Source: Symsagittifera roscoffensis (taxonomy: Eukaryota; Xenacoelomorpha; Acoela; Convolutidae). Taken from it: 64,000 nucleotides of DNA. The stretch spans positions 5,543,209 through 5,607,208 of the forward strand of contig NC_087065.1 in assembly GCF_963678635.1 (NCBI RefSeq), in the 5' to 3' direction. How positions within the stretch are numbered: the first letter of the stretch is position 1; every line of letters starts with the position of its first letter. Below, piece after piece: positions 46,274 through 57,800 of this stretch. The position numbers and the translations under genes are program-made. The notes beneath the pieces are model-generated. The model was not told the origin of the DNA. It worked only from the letters and a program-made list of their open reading frames with translations, and ran no database searches.

Positions 46274-47444
46274 ATTTTCATACTCAGAATGAAAACAACT
46301 CTAGATAAAACTTTTTATGGGCTATAATTTTGAATTTTTAGAAACTTCATTTATTCCAAACCTTACAGGAGTACATCCACAATTTTGAATGAACGTTTAA
46401 TTCAGATTTGTGAATGGAATCCATTAACAATAGTTAATTCTTTGCTTTTAAATTTCGCGTTTGCTGGATAATAAGTTTAGCGATAGCTCTTGATTGTTCA
46501 CACAAGTACTGGTTCATTTCAGTATAACAAACAAAACTACGATCCATTTTTATTTGCGATATGCGCTTAGATTTGCGGATACCGCTTAAGTTTTCTACAA
46601 ATTTAACTTTAAAGGTATTTGTACGCGGACCGAATTCACGAGCATTTTTAAAGTGGAATCCGCTTATATTTTGGAACAAGTTTACAGACTTGTTTCTGCA
46701 AAAATATCACATACAGACATCAAATTGTGCGCGTATCCAGTGCACACTTTGGCCTCGTAACGTAATTTGCTATCACAAATGAAAGAGAAGATACTTTCAA
46801 AATTGCAGACACTTTCTCTGCTGATAATTTAGTAAAATTTTCAGCTATTAGCAAAACTCAAAATAAACTACGGTTTTTATTATGCATTTATAAAATCAAA
46901 ACATCACGAGCATAGGTTCTTTCTCTAATGCTTTCGAATGATTTCTGTACAAGACTCGAACGATTTCTGTACAAGATGTTTTTGCGTTATGTTTTCTCCA
47001 AACGCGTAGTTTTTTTTTAATTTTATGACACAAGCAAGTCTTCGTTTCTCTTTTTTATAATACATTATTTAACAACTGACAGTTTTTGTTGCTTAGAACA
47101 ATTTAGTTTATATTATCACAGAAACCAGCTTTGGACCACGTTATAATTTTTGGTTAGAATATTTGGTTAAGAATAATACATTGTTGCTGGCGATTCACCA
47201 TTTTCATTTCCTTTTATTTGATGATACATGATTCAGCGTGAAAAGGTATGAGAATTTGAAATAGTGCGCTCAAAAAACAAGTCTCACAACCTTAAATCCT
47301 CAAACCGTGTTTTTTTGTGTGAATTCTAAGGGACAAAATCTAGAGCATATAAAGCGATTTCAAACCACAAAGTTTGTCAATGTCGCATTTTCTTCAACCA
47401 AGCGAGAACTCGCACGAGGTGATAATTAGGACAGGAATATAATT
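46274..47444. other. No gene seen
   Basis: AT-rich sequence with short ORFs on both strands that lack domain or splice-site support. Confidence 0.3.
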
Positions 47445-47452
47445 GATATGAG

Positions 47453-47745
47453 CAGGGGCGGATCTAGGATTTTCTCGAGGGGGGGGGCGATTTTCAAAAA
47501 ATTTGGAAAATTTTGACGAACTTTTTTTTAGGTCAATCAGATTGATTTTCCGAGCTCTCCCAAAGCAGTAAAAATACCCTGTTTTGGGGCACTTTTTGGA
47601 AAATTTTGACAAAAAAACGCATTTTTTTGGCGCGCGCTCCCCCTCAAAACTAGCAAATATTGGCGCCAAAGGCGCCTTTACAGGGGTTCGAATCCCTGAG
47701 GAAAAGGGCGTCCGCCCCACCGCCCCCCCCCTAAATCCGCCCCTG
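47453..47745. mobile_element. hAT-type MITE, complete with target duplication
   Basis: 293 bp with inverted ends CAGGGGCGGATCTAGG and CCTAAATCCGCCCCTG. A perfect 8-bp direct repeat, GATATGAG, lies at 47445-47452 and 47746-47753. A GGTTCGAATCC string at about 47685 matches the RNA polymerase III B-box consensus. Other copies keep only a weaker form of it. Confidence 0.92.
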
Positions 47746-48868
47746 GATATGAGCAAATGGGTGACAAACACTGATGTGAAACACACATCTCATGCAGAAA
47801 GTAAGCGCATCGGATCAAAACCGAGCGAGCGGTCGCCACTGGCCAATGCCTTGTTACGATCTGTTGCTTTTCCTGAAAACAACTGATTGTCGTTTTCGAC
47901 CAGATGCTCCTTTTGATACTTATAGCTCGGTCGCTTGCCGAAAATAGCATGTTACTTGGCAAAAAAGAACTAACACACAGTTTAACGATTTAGTTGTAAA
48001 CTATGTAAATGAAACCAAATTTTTCGATGCAAAAAAATCCATGAATGAAAACTGCACCCCCTTCCCTTCAGGGATTCGACCCCTCGTCAACCAAAGGGTT
48101 CCACCTTTGGTAATATTTTATGACCTCCATTTTCGGCCGCCTAATGCTAACGGAAAAAATTGGTTAACGAAGCTAGGTAAATAAAAACGACTGTACATTA
48201 AGACGAACAGGACCTTAAAACGCAAATTCAGCGTTAAGCAGTTATTTTGACCCGTTCAAAACTGAACGTTTTATGTTTCTCAACTTAAAACTAAAGTCGT
48301 CTTTAAGTTTCATCAAAAACGGTTGCCTTAACAGCTGTCGTCTTATTTGCCGACATCCTCTGGAATATATGTTATACAAATTGGTAGTCTTACAAGTCGG
48401 GTCAAAAATATTATCCATAGGGTATTTGCTGGGTTGAAGACAACAAGACGACAGAAATTCAAGTCGGATGGATTGTGGGCAAAAATTTATTTTTCATGTG
48501 CATGCAAACGAAATGAATGATTTTGTTGGGAAGAAATAGAACAGTTACAAAAAAGTGTTCATTACAAAATGCAATTGGCAGAAGTTCGGGTCGTTAAATT
48601 GGTCGAGTTTATGAATTGAACTTTTATAGACGGAAAATTTCTGTTAAATGTCTTTTTTTCCCGGCTCGTGTCCGCTACTATTTCCAGAGTTTCGAGACAA
48701 TTTATTTTCAACTCCAGGCTTGCGTGACCACTTCTTGGCAAGTCCAGTTTTTCGCTAACAAAAAATGACTTTTCCCAAGTTGGCGACCAAAAAAAATCAT
48801 CGTGACTTTCGCAACCGCTGCGGAGACGGTACGACCAATATTCGGTATATTTCAATTCTTGCGACCAA
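47719..48868. repeat. Duplicated 1.15-kb block, copy 1
   Basis: It runs from the C-run near the right end of the MITE to GCGACCAA at 48868. It aligns with 52728-53879 with only about a dozen differences. It includes the MITE's last 26 bases, its GATATGAG flank and a decayed internal MITE piece at about 48055-48150. Confidence 0.95.
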
Positions 48869-49095
48869 TTTTAGCTATTTTCAGACTTTCGTGGCCGCCA
48901 AACTCTTCGGCGACTTTCGAAATCAATATGGAGAAATCCAAACCACCAAAACCTGGAATTTTTTGACTTTTTTAATGTAGAACTTCGTAGTTCCCTCTAT
49001 AAAGTGGCGACTGGCGCCACCTCGAAAAACATAAAGGCCAGTGCAACCCGGAATTCAGCTGCGCCACTGTGGAACCTGATCTAAACTACATTTTA

Positions 49096-49477
49096 TGATT
49101 GGATAAATTAGATATTTTACCAATGTAAAGTATTTAATATTAACCAATCATGATCCATCTAACTAACAATCCACTTATTTGTAAGTGCTGAAATTACTTG
49201 TAATTTCAGCACCAGAGAGATTTGAATTTAACTTAGAAATTAGTTGGACTCTCCCGAGTACTTCAGCAGCCGCAATAAACCAGTATACCCTAGATCTATT
49301 GAGCCTAGCAGAGACTAGTTAAACAACCTGAGACTAGATAGTATAAGAGTAAGATTAGGATCGGTATTAGACTAAGAAGTTGCACGAATCTATCCGGCCG
49401 AAAATAAGATAGCGTGACGAGCAGACGGTGTACCCTATCCGAAATTACTCTATGAGTTACACTTCGGTCCTAACTCA
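49096..49477 (+). repeat. 5' LTR of an LTR retroelement
   Basis: 382 bp starting TGATTGG and ending AACTCA, related to the solo LTR at 8381-8729. Two bases after its end lies a candidate primer-binding site. An internal region with a gag-like ORF follows. No matching 3' LTR was found before the element is cut off at about 52728. Confidence 0.7.
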
Positions 49478-49479
49478 TC

Positions 49480-49491
49480 TGGTGCGACCAT
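49480..49491 (+). promoter_or_regulatory. Candidate primer-binding site
   Basis: TGGTGCGACCAT begins with TGG, the complement of a tRNA CCA end, two bases after the LTR's terminal CA. The tRNA was not identified. Confidence 0.5.
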
Positions 49492-49564
49492 AAGTCTCGA
49501 ACAAGACCTTAATAGCTTAGAATTAACCAAAAATAGATTAGAAATTAGACAAAACATTTACAAA

Positions 49565-49798
49565 ATGTTATACGACGATAATTTAATCGAAATGTCTCTA
49601 CGACTCAATAGATCAGAGCCAATATTCCGAACCATAACAGAATTACCCGGAATTGGAAGAAGACCTCGAACCAGAGACGACATACGACAAAGTAGAAACT
49701 TACCATATAGTTATATGATAGTTCGGCAAAAGCCAGAACAAACTTTTGTATTTAGAATACTACTAGCAATGAATTTAGATTTTCATTTGCAAACCTAA
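49565..49798 (+). CDS. Short ORF in the retroelement leader
   Basis: 77 codons from ATG just downstream of the primer-binding site. It is rich in Arg and Leu (LNRSEPIFRTITELPGIGRR). There is no recognised domain. It may be a remnant of a Gag-like or accessory frame or a leader ORF. Confidence 0.3.
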   Translation: MLYDDNLIEMSLRLNRSEPIFRTITELPGIGRRPRTRDDIRQSRNLPYSYMIVRQKPEQTFVFRILLAMNLDFHLQT

Positions 49799-50737
49799 AA
49801 TTTTGAAGTCAATCTTCAAAATCATTACAGGCGCTAAACAAAATTATTAATATACAATAACGATTGATAAAAAGATCTCAGATCGTTTTCCTAAACTCTG
49901 CAGTAATATACAAAACATGTTTGAAAAATATTTATTGAAAAATCAAAATAAAAATTAGTAGCATGACAATAAATGGTTAGTAATCATAAATCATCCTGTT
50001 GTTCCAGCTTCATCACCTAAACATAACAGCATTCATAAGCTCACTAATATCATAAAAACACTAAATCTTTTCCTTACACAAATTTAAATCATTTTAAAAC
50101 TTAAATTCACTTAAATTTAAAATCAGATCATCAAGCCTTATCCTTGGATCTTAAATCATTTTCTACTTAATTAGTTTAAAACTCGATCATCAAGGCCTAT
50201 CCTTGGATCAAAAAGAACAACTTTGTTCTCCCCCACCCACTTAACTAGTGTCTAACGACCTCAAACGTCGATTCACTATCCAACCCTTTCTAAAAACCCA
50301 GGACTAATAGAAATTTTCAAAAAAAACTAATCATTCAAATTAGGATAAACAGTGAAGAACTTCGGTTATTCATCCTTCACTTGATCCCCCCTCTTACCAG
50401 ACCCAGGATAAATCTTAGACTTAGTAAGTTTAAAATAGTATCTAACGAACTACTCGCGTTCTAATTATACCTGAACCTTGTGGATCGATTTACTATTCTC
50501 CAACCCTTGAACACAATCACTACCCCTAAGTAAGATTAAGTAAGTTAACACCTTAGCTTATACTAGTCACGAGAAAGTAAAAAATGATTCTTCGGAATAG
50601 ATATACTTTTCTCTCCAACCCTGAACAAATAGACCCAGGCTAAGCTAACCAAAAAATCGTAAGAACTAACAGTTTAAGCAAATAGAAATCATTTAACAAC
50701 CTTTTGCACCCGTCATCCTAAACCTTATGTCATTTAA

Positions 50738-51193
50738 AAACCACGAAATAAACAGACAATCGTTTTACACAACTGTGAAATAGATAACAAAAAACACGAC
50801 CTTGTAATCACACCTCATACACAAACAGTTGGATACATTCGAACAAAACGACAAACACTAAAGAGAAAAATAATAACTAAACAAAGACAAATAACACGAA
50901 AAAGATTTTCAAAAAACCGAAACGCATTTTCAGAATCAGAAACCAACAGTTTAGACGAACTTTATAAACTAAAAGAATCCATAGATAAAAATTGCCCAAT
51001 TCACGATCAATTATATTTCTCTGACTCAGAAACAACTTCAAATTCATCAAAAAGAGGAAAAAGAAGAATAAAAAAGCAGTATAAACACAAACCAGTACAT
51101 TTATACAATTGGAATCAACCAATTAGACACATTGATAATTACATATTAACAGTCATCGAACGAAAAAATGAGCTCAACGCACACCCCAGGTGA
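50738..51193 (+). CDS. Frame without ATG preceding the gag-like ORF
   Basis: An open frame of 151 codons between a TAA at 50735-50737 and a TGA at 51191-51193, without any ATG. It is strongly basic in the middle (RQTLKRKIITKQRQITRKRF) and then acidic (FSESETNSLDELYKL). It overlaps the start of the next ORF by 26 bases in another frame. This looks like either a downstream exon or a product reached by frameshifting or non-ATG initiation. It could also be a decayed region. Confidence 0.35.
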   Translation, partial: KPRNKQTIVLHNCEIDNKKHDLVITPHTQTVGYIRTKRQTLKRKIITKQRQITRKRFSKNRNAFSESETNSLDELYKLKESIDKNCPIHDQLYFSDSETTSNSSKRGKRRIKKQYKHKPVHLYNWNQPIRHIDNYILTVIERKNELNAHPR

Positions 51194-52745
51194 GGAAAGT
51201 CCAGATGATGATGATATCTTCCCCTTTATAGTAGATGCAACCACTGATAGAGGACAGCATATATTTTGCAAAAATTTACTTTTAAATTTATTTGAACCCG
51301 GAATCAGTCCATGTAAAACAGAGTTCCCAGATGTAAAAATCAAAAGACAAATTATCGATCACTATCTAAAAGATATATGTAACCTAACACAACAATACGG
51401 AATCTACTCCATAGAATTCAGCTCACCAAACCAGAATCACAGTAAATATATAGTTCAAACAGACGACCTTGATTTAGAATTTTCAAAAGTATTCTCCGAA
51501 TATATAAAAAGCATACAATATCATAACTCACAAAGAGCAAACTCCATATTCACCAATGAAGTTTTTGCAATAATATACAGTCATATCTCGATATTAGAAA
51601 ACGAAATCCCACTCCCAAATGTCTCACCGACAGAAACATCGAAACATATAAGAGTACGACATGAAATCACACTACTCTCTAGTTTTCTAAATATCATTAA
51701 AGAAAATTTCACGAAAGATGAAGTTTCACAACATACAAAACACGACTTACAAAAAATTTTGGCATGGTTTATAATAGATTATTTCACACATAATATAGAT
51801 TTAATTTCACATGCAAGAAAAAATTTTAGACCTCAAAATTCAAACGATGATACTGCCATCACAGAACAATCAGACTATGTTTGGGACCCCGAATGGTCTC
51901 ATCATGCATTCATAAATATTCCACAATCAATCTCCAGTCAAGCAATAAGTACAATATCTTATGTAAGAGATTATGTAAAAGTAACACCATTAACCATTGA
52001 TGCAACACCATTAAATTATAATACATTTTTACCCGATATGCAAAATAATAGTTTAAACTCTACAGTCATACACAATGAAAACCTCAATGGAACTAGAAAT
52101 CTTACTCAACAAGATATCCAGACACCATCACACTTCATAAATGAAGAAATAGTATACACAACAACTACACAACAAAGTATTTCACCAATACGTCCAAATT
52201 TAACAACACCAAGAAACACAAACCCTTCACAAACACAGGTAACCTTACAATCAACCGTTAAACCTTCGGTTGCCCCAAAATATTCACACATGGATTACCA
52301 AACATACAGACCCATGACAATACCGCCAAAAACACGCAAAACGTTCACTAGAAACAATTTTGCAGACCATAATTATAATTACACACATTCATCAAAAACA
52401 AATTATCAACCACGAAAAAATTTTAGTAATTATACAAGATCTCGAAACTGGGATAACTCAATGGCACCACCTAATTCAGTAAATTTCCAGACAAATTTAC
52501 ATCCTCCACAGGATCGTAGTGAAAATTATCCATTTTTTCAGCAAAATAAAAACAAAAAACAAACATCTTATCAAATGGATTACTTATCCTCAGATGATGA
52601 TTTTTTACAACCAGATATATTTGCACCATATAATCAAGAATATCGTGGACAAGGAGTACAGAAACCACATACAAATCATAGAATTTTTTCTCCACAACCA
52701 ATAGATACACAAAATCAACAACCAATTCCGCCCCCCCCCCCCTAA
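51168..52745 (+). CDS. Gag-like ORF of the LTR element, 3' end replaced by MITE sequence
   Basis: 525 codons from ATG. Residues 1-230 look globular and helical (FCKNLLLNLFEPG, HDLQKILAWFIIDYF). The rest is a low-complexity Asn/Gln/Thr/Pro-rich tail with several basic RNA-binding-like patches and no Cys-His knuckle. Its position behind an LTR and primer-binding site supports a Gag role. The last five Pro codons and the stop derive from the C-run and terminal repeat of the hAT MITE at the start of the duplicated block, so the natural C-terminus and all of Pol are missing. Base composition is very A-rich on this strand, as is common in retroelement gag genes. A family could not be named. Confidence 0.5.
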   Translation: MSSTHTPGEESPDDDDIFPFIVDATTDRGQHIFCKNLLLNLFEPGISPCKTEFPDVKIKRQIIDHYLKDICNLTQQYGIYSIEFSSPNQNHSKYIVQTDDLDLEFSKVFSEYIKSIQYHNSQRANSIFTNEVFAIIYSHISILENEIPLPNVSPTETSKHIRVRHEITLLSSFLNIIKENFTKDEVSQHTKHDLQKILAWFIIDYFTHNIDLISHARKNFRPQNSNDDTAITEQSDYVWDPEWSHHAFINIPQSISSQAISTISYVRDYVKVTPLTIDATPLNYNTFLPDMQNNSLNSTVIHNENLNGTRNLTQQDIQTPSHFINEEIVYTTTTQQSISPIRPNLTTPRNTNPSQTQVTLQSTVKPSVAPKYSHMDYQTYRPMTIPPKTRKTFTRNNFADHNYNYTHSSKTNYQPRKNFSNYTRSRNWDNSMAPPNSVNFQTNLHPPQDRSENYPFFQQNKNKKQTSYQMDYLSSDDDFLQPDIFAPYNQEYRGQGVQKPHTNHRIFSPQPIDTQNQQPIPPPPP

Positions 52746-53879
52746 ATCCGCCCCTGGATATGAGCAAATGGGTGACAAACACTGATGTGAAACACACATC
52801 TCATGCAGAAAGTAAGCGCATCGGATCAAAACCGAGCGAGCGGTCGCCACTGGCCAATGCCTTGTTACGATCTGTTGCTTTTCCTGAAAACAACTGATTG
52901 TCGTTTTCGACCAGATGCTCCTTTTGATACTTATAGCTCGGTCGCTTGCCGAAAATAGCATGTTACTTGGCAAAAAAGAACTAACACACAGTTTAACGAT
53001 TTAGTTGTAAACTATGTAAATGAAACCAAATTTTTCGATGCAAAAAAATCCATGAATGAAAACTGCACCCCCTTCCCTTCAGGGATTCGACCCCTCGTCA
53101 ACCAAAGGGTTCCACCTTTGGTAATATTTTATGACCTCCATTTTCGGCCGCCTAATGCTAACGGAAAAAATTGGTTAACGAAGCTAGGTAAATAAAAACG
53201 ACTGTACATTAAGACGAACAGGACCTTAAAACGCAAATTCAGCGTTAAGCAGTTATTTTGACCCGTTCAAAACTGAACGTTTTATGTTTCTCAACTTAAA
53301 ACTAAAGTCGTCTTTAAGTTTCATCAAAAACGGTTGCCTTAACAGCTGTCGTCTTATTTGCCGACATCCTCTGGAATATATGTTATATAAATTGGTAGTC
53401 TTACAAGTCGGGTCAAAAATATAATCCATAGGGTATTTGCTGGGTTGAAGACAACAAGACGACAGAAATTCAAGTCGGATGGATTGTGGGCAAAAATTTA
53501 TTTTTCATGTGCATGCAAACGAAATGAATTATTTAGTTGGGAAGAAATAGAACAGTTACAAAAAAGTGTTCATTACGAAGTGCCAATTGGCAGAAGTTCG
53601 GGTCGTTAAATTGGTCGAGTTTATGAATTGAACTTTTATAGACGGAAAATTTCTGTTAATTGTCTTTTTTCCCGGCTCGTGTCCGCTACTATTTCCAGAG
53701 TTTCGAGACAATTTATTTTCAACTCCAGGCTTGCGTGATCACTTCTTGGCAAGTCCAGTTTTTCGCTAACAAAAAATGACTTTTCCCAAGTTGGCGACCA
53801 AAAAAAATCATCGTGACTTTCGCAACCGCTGCGGAGACGGTACGACCAATATTCGGTATATTTCAATTCTTGCGACCAA
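52728..53879. repeat. Duplicated 1.15-kb block, copy 2
   Basis: Near-identical to 47719-48868. It starts inside the C-run of a MITE whose left part is absent and ends at GCGACCAA, where an unrelated MITE fragment follows. Confidence 0.95.
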
Positions 53880-54144
53880 AAATTTTGAAAAACAGCCCTA
53901 AAAGGCGTTTTTAGCTTTTTTTTTTGGAAAATTTCGACCAAAAAATCGCGTTTTTTCGGCACGCGCTCCTCCTCAAAATTAGTATATATTGGCGCCAAAG
54001 GCGCCTTTCGAAAAATTTTAGGGTCCATCACCAAAAATGGATATTAGAAAATAGTACAAAGGGGGGACCCTTTGGGTCGGCAGGGGGTCGAATCCTTGAG
54101 AGGAGAGAGGCGTCCGCCCCCACTCCCCCCTAAATCCGCCCCTG
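53880..54144. mobile_element. hAT-type MITE, left end truncated
   Basis: It contains the family's GGCGCCAAAGGCGCC core and the right end CCTAAATCCGCCCCTG. The left terminus is missing at the border with the duplicated block. Confidence 0.75.
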
Positions 54145-54861
54145 ACCGGACGTGCAGCCGAATGTTGCCTTTTCCAGACTTTCTCGGCTCTTAATATATG
54201 TAGCAATTTAGCCATAAATGTGAAGGCGGCGCGACTCTTGCACCCAAACTTTGTCAGTTGCAGACTTTCGCGATCAAAATTTTTTTATTTTTTGCAACCC
54301 ACCTGAAGACGGCGCGACCGGTCTTAACCATGAAAATAGCGCTATCGGCGCGACCGCACATGCAGGCCCGCATCACTATCTAGACCCAAAATACAAAGTC
54401 GCGCAGATAGCTTGAGTCTGGAAAGCCTATACTTGAAGTCGCAAAAAGCGCACCATAGGACTGAAAAGTCGCGCCGTAGGTTGCGAAGATCGCTCCACAT
54501 CCGGATCCAGACCTGAATAGCATAGCCGCACCGAGAATTCAATTCTGAAAACTACGAAGATAAGCACGTTAAAGTCGCGCCGTCCGTGGTTCCCGAAAGT
54601 CTGGGGACATATTTTTTAGCACTCCATTTGTTGCAGTTTTGAGCTTTGGTTGCTTCTTACATCTTTGTCAGTTTAATTTTATGTTCCGAAATGTCTTTCA
54701 GTTATAATCTTGTACATAAACATCAATAATTTGTAGATTTTTGATCTATACTGAAGATTTTCAACTTAAGATTCCGATGGATTCAAATGCGGGGTCGAAA
54801 AATAAAGTGCGTGTTTTATTTATAGAAAAGCCACATCCGTTGGTGAAAATTTACTAACATT
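54145..54861. other. Degenerate GCGAC-rich repeats upstream of the long gene
   Basis: Short strings such as CAGACTTTCGCGA and AAGTCGCGC recur in both orientations between 54170 and 54600. They also occur near 48720-48920. They look like a decayed short-period repeat. The last 260 bases before the ATG at 54862 are AT-rich and should hold the promoter. No certain TATA element was identified. Confidence 0.4.
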
Positions 54862-57800
54862 ATGAACAACTTCAATGATGAGTTGAACACCTTCAGAGTT
54901 CATTTACCTGGAGGCGATGAAATTTCAATCGCAGATGAAGTCGCGGTGCTGAAATTGTTCGATTCTCTGAATCCAGATTGGTCAACCGCTGGACACGTGA
55001 CTTCAATTCCAATTGCTAGAGTGCCTCGTGTCTTTCTCCAAAATTCCGAAATGGCCAAAAACTTCGTTGACCGTTACAGTTCTTCGCAAACCGGAGAATT
55101 CGGAGAAATTGACGTTTACAAAAAATTGTTGAATCTCAAAAGCATGAAACAGGTCGGAGGCACTCTAATTTTTCCCAACGTCGATGGTAATCATTTTAAA
55201 TCGCCGGAAGCCAAAGTGGAAATAGATATCGTCGTAATTGATTCTCGCAAAGGAATAATAGTTGTGAGCGTAAAAAATTCAACGCTGGTTAAAAAAATGC
55301 ACCATGTCGAAGACATGGAAAAACACACGAAATTCATTCGTTTGCTTCGAGATTTCAGCCAATGCAATGCCTCGGTTCCTCCAGTACATGGACTAATATG
55401 TTCCTTAAAGTCTGATGTTAATGTTGACACATTGCAGAGAGAAGGGTATTGGAAGCTGTCGGATTCCCACGAAAAAAGGTTCGTTTTTCAGCCAAAAGAT
55501 ATGATAAATTTTTTACCTGCGTGGGAACGTATGCTAGGAGAGATTCCAAATTTAGATCAAGATCAAGCGAGCAATTTGTCCAAGTTGGCTTCTAAGCTTG
55601 CGGTTTTGAACTCGATGGAAGGTACTCTATCATTTTTGCATGAAAAAATGGAGTCAAATGCTATTCAGGAAATCAAATTGAAAAAAATGGAAGCGTCAAA
55701 AATGATCGAGGAAGCTGTATCAATGAGTGCAGCTGGTCAAAGCTCGGATGTTGCCGAAATTTCGGGCCTAATGCACCAAGTTCCTACAACCAGCGCGACC
55801 TCAAGTTGCAATAAAAAAAAGAAGTCGTTTTTTTTGTGGACAAATGACCAGCTAAAGGTAATATTTCGCATAATCGCAGAGCTTAAACAGAATAAATCAT
55901 CCGCAAAAGGATGTCGCATCCTGGTGGCTGGGCCCAAAGGCTCGGGCAAAACGATGCTACTTCTTTATGTAGCGGAGTTAGCCAAACTAGTTCTAGCACC
56001 TGATGATAAGAACATGAAACCCAAAGTTGTTGTATGCGACGGACGTTTGGGCTCAACGCAGATTCTTTTTGAAAAATTGAAGAAGCAGCTGAGCAATAAA
56101 AACATTTACGTACATTCTGAATTGTTTCGCAAAGAAAATTCGCTCGAAAATTACGATCTGGTTCTTGTCGACGAGTATGTTCACAACATTGGATCTAAGC
56201 TTATTTCCAATTTTTCACATTCACAACATGTCATCATTTTCACGTCAGACAAATCAACTATCTCTCCTGAAAAACCAATTCTTCGGCCTTTCGAGGTCCT
56301 TCATTTGTCATGTTCCTTGCGATCCACAGTAGAACTGGCAAATTTCGCAGAAGATTTTCGAAAAATGGATACAGAAAACCAGCTCGTTAGTCTCAGAGCT
56401 GGACACAATTATCGAGGTCCTGAACCTACTGTAAAAGTACTCGACTTCGATTCGACACAAGGTCCCGAGCAGACAAGATTCGCCGAGGAGGCATCTAATT
56501 ACATCAAACAAGTTGTCCTGGAATCACGAGGTTTGAAAAGCATACTAGCAGTTCCATATGTTCATGCCATTACATTGAGTCGAGTATTAACACAACTGGC
56601 GAATGACAAAATCCACTACGAGTACAAAAATCCCGGAGATTTTTACAGCAAATCCCGCCATCTTTTCGAAGATGAGGAAAATCCAGAAACTAACCATTCC
56701 ACTTCTAGTGATTATCCGGTCGTGACCTTTGTAACAGGAAATCACGTGGATGGCGCGGAGTATGGCTCCGTAGTTGTGCTGCTCGAAAGATCCCTCCCTC
56801 ATTTCTGGCACAATTTTCTATTTCCAAATCTGTTCATTGCCTTCACCAGAGCCACGACAAAACTTGTTATTGTCGTGAACAATGCCACAGAAGCTCCTGT
56901 GGTTGGATGTAATCTCAGCTTGCCTTCAGAAGAAAACGCTCCCTCTTTCTGGCATATGATTGGTCCTAAGCTTGAACCCCAATACGCTTACTCCTGGATT
57001 AAAACAGATATTTCCAATTATGGCACAGAAGTAGCTGCAATTCTTGAAAAATCCTTCAAGTCGCCCTTTCCTATCATTTTGTTTGGTATAAATCCCATAA
57101 TTGAGGGCATGAGCGAAATTGACCCCCCTATCCAATCGGACCCGGCTGCGAATCTGAGTGCCAAAAAGCTAAAATGGCTCAAATTGCCAAATGAAAACAC
57201 ATTGGTTCTATTCAGAAAAGACAACGATTTAAATGATCTGGGAACATCTAATTTATATCAAGAGTTTTGCGCCCTCATTGTTGTTATTTGCTCAGAAAAT
57301 AATTTCCTCCAAATCGTGAATCTTATTGATAGGCATAGATTGTTATACTTCATGCACGGAAGACAACTTGGATTTTCACCAATTTATTTGGTAACAACGT
57401 TCGATATCAAACGTTCTGCTATTGATACTCACAAAGTTTGCGAGTTTTTGTCAGAAAAAGGACAATCAGTTGGCGTTTTTGACAACCAGTTAGAAGAGAC
57501 ATCGCAAAAATTGGGGACAAAAATGTCAAACAATCAGCAGCAAAATGAAAAAAGTGAAACCGAAGTCAAACATCATTTTAGACCTGACAAGAGTTATTAT
57601 TCAGAATTATTAGGCGAAACGTCACAGAAGGAAAACACGTCCGATTTGACAAAAAGTTTTGACTTGCTGTCGGAAAATTACAAAAGTCAGCTAAACTCTT
57701 CAAAAATTGACGAGTTATGTACTATGCGGATAAAACTTGCAGAATTAGCGAGAAAACTTGCTCATTGTCACTATCTGCTATCTGTTGAGCCAAACAATTT

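Noticed and set aside
47680-47700. A tRNA gene in the MITE
   Set aside because: Only a B-box-like string is present; no cloverleaf or A-box could be seen.
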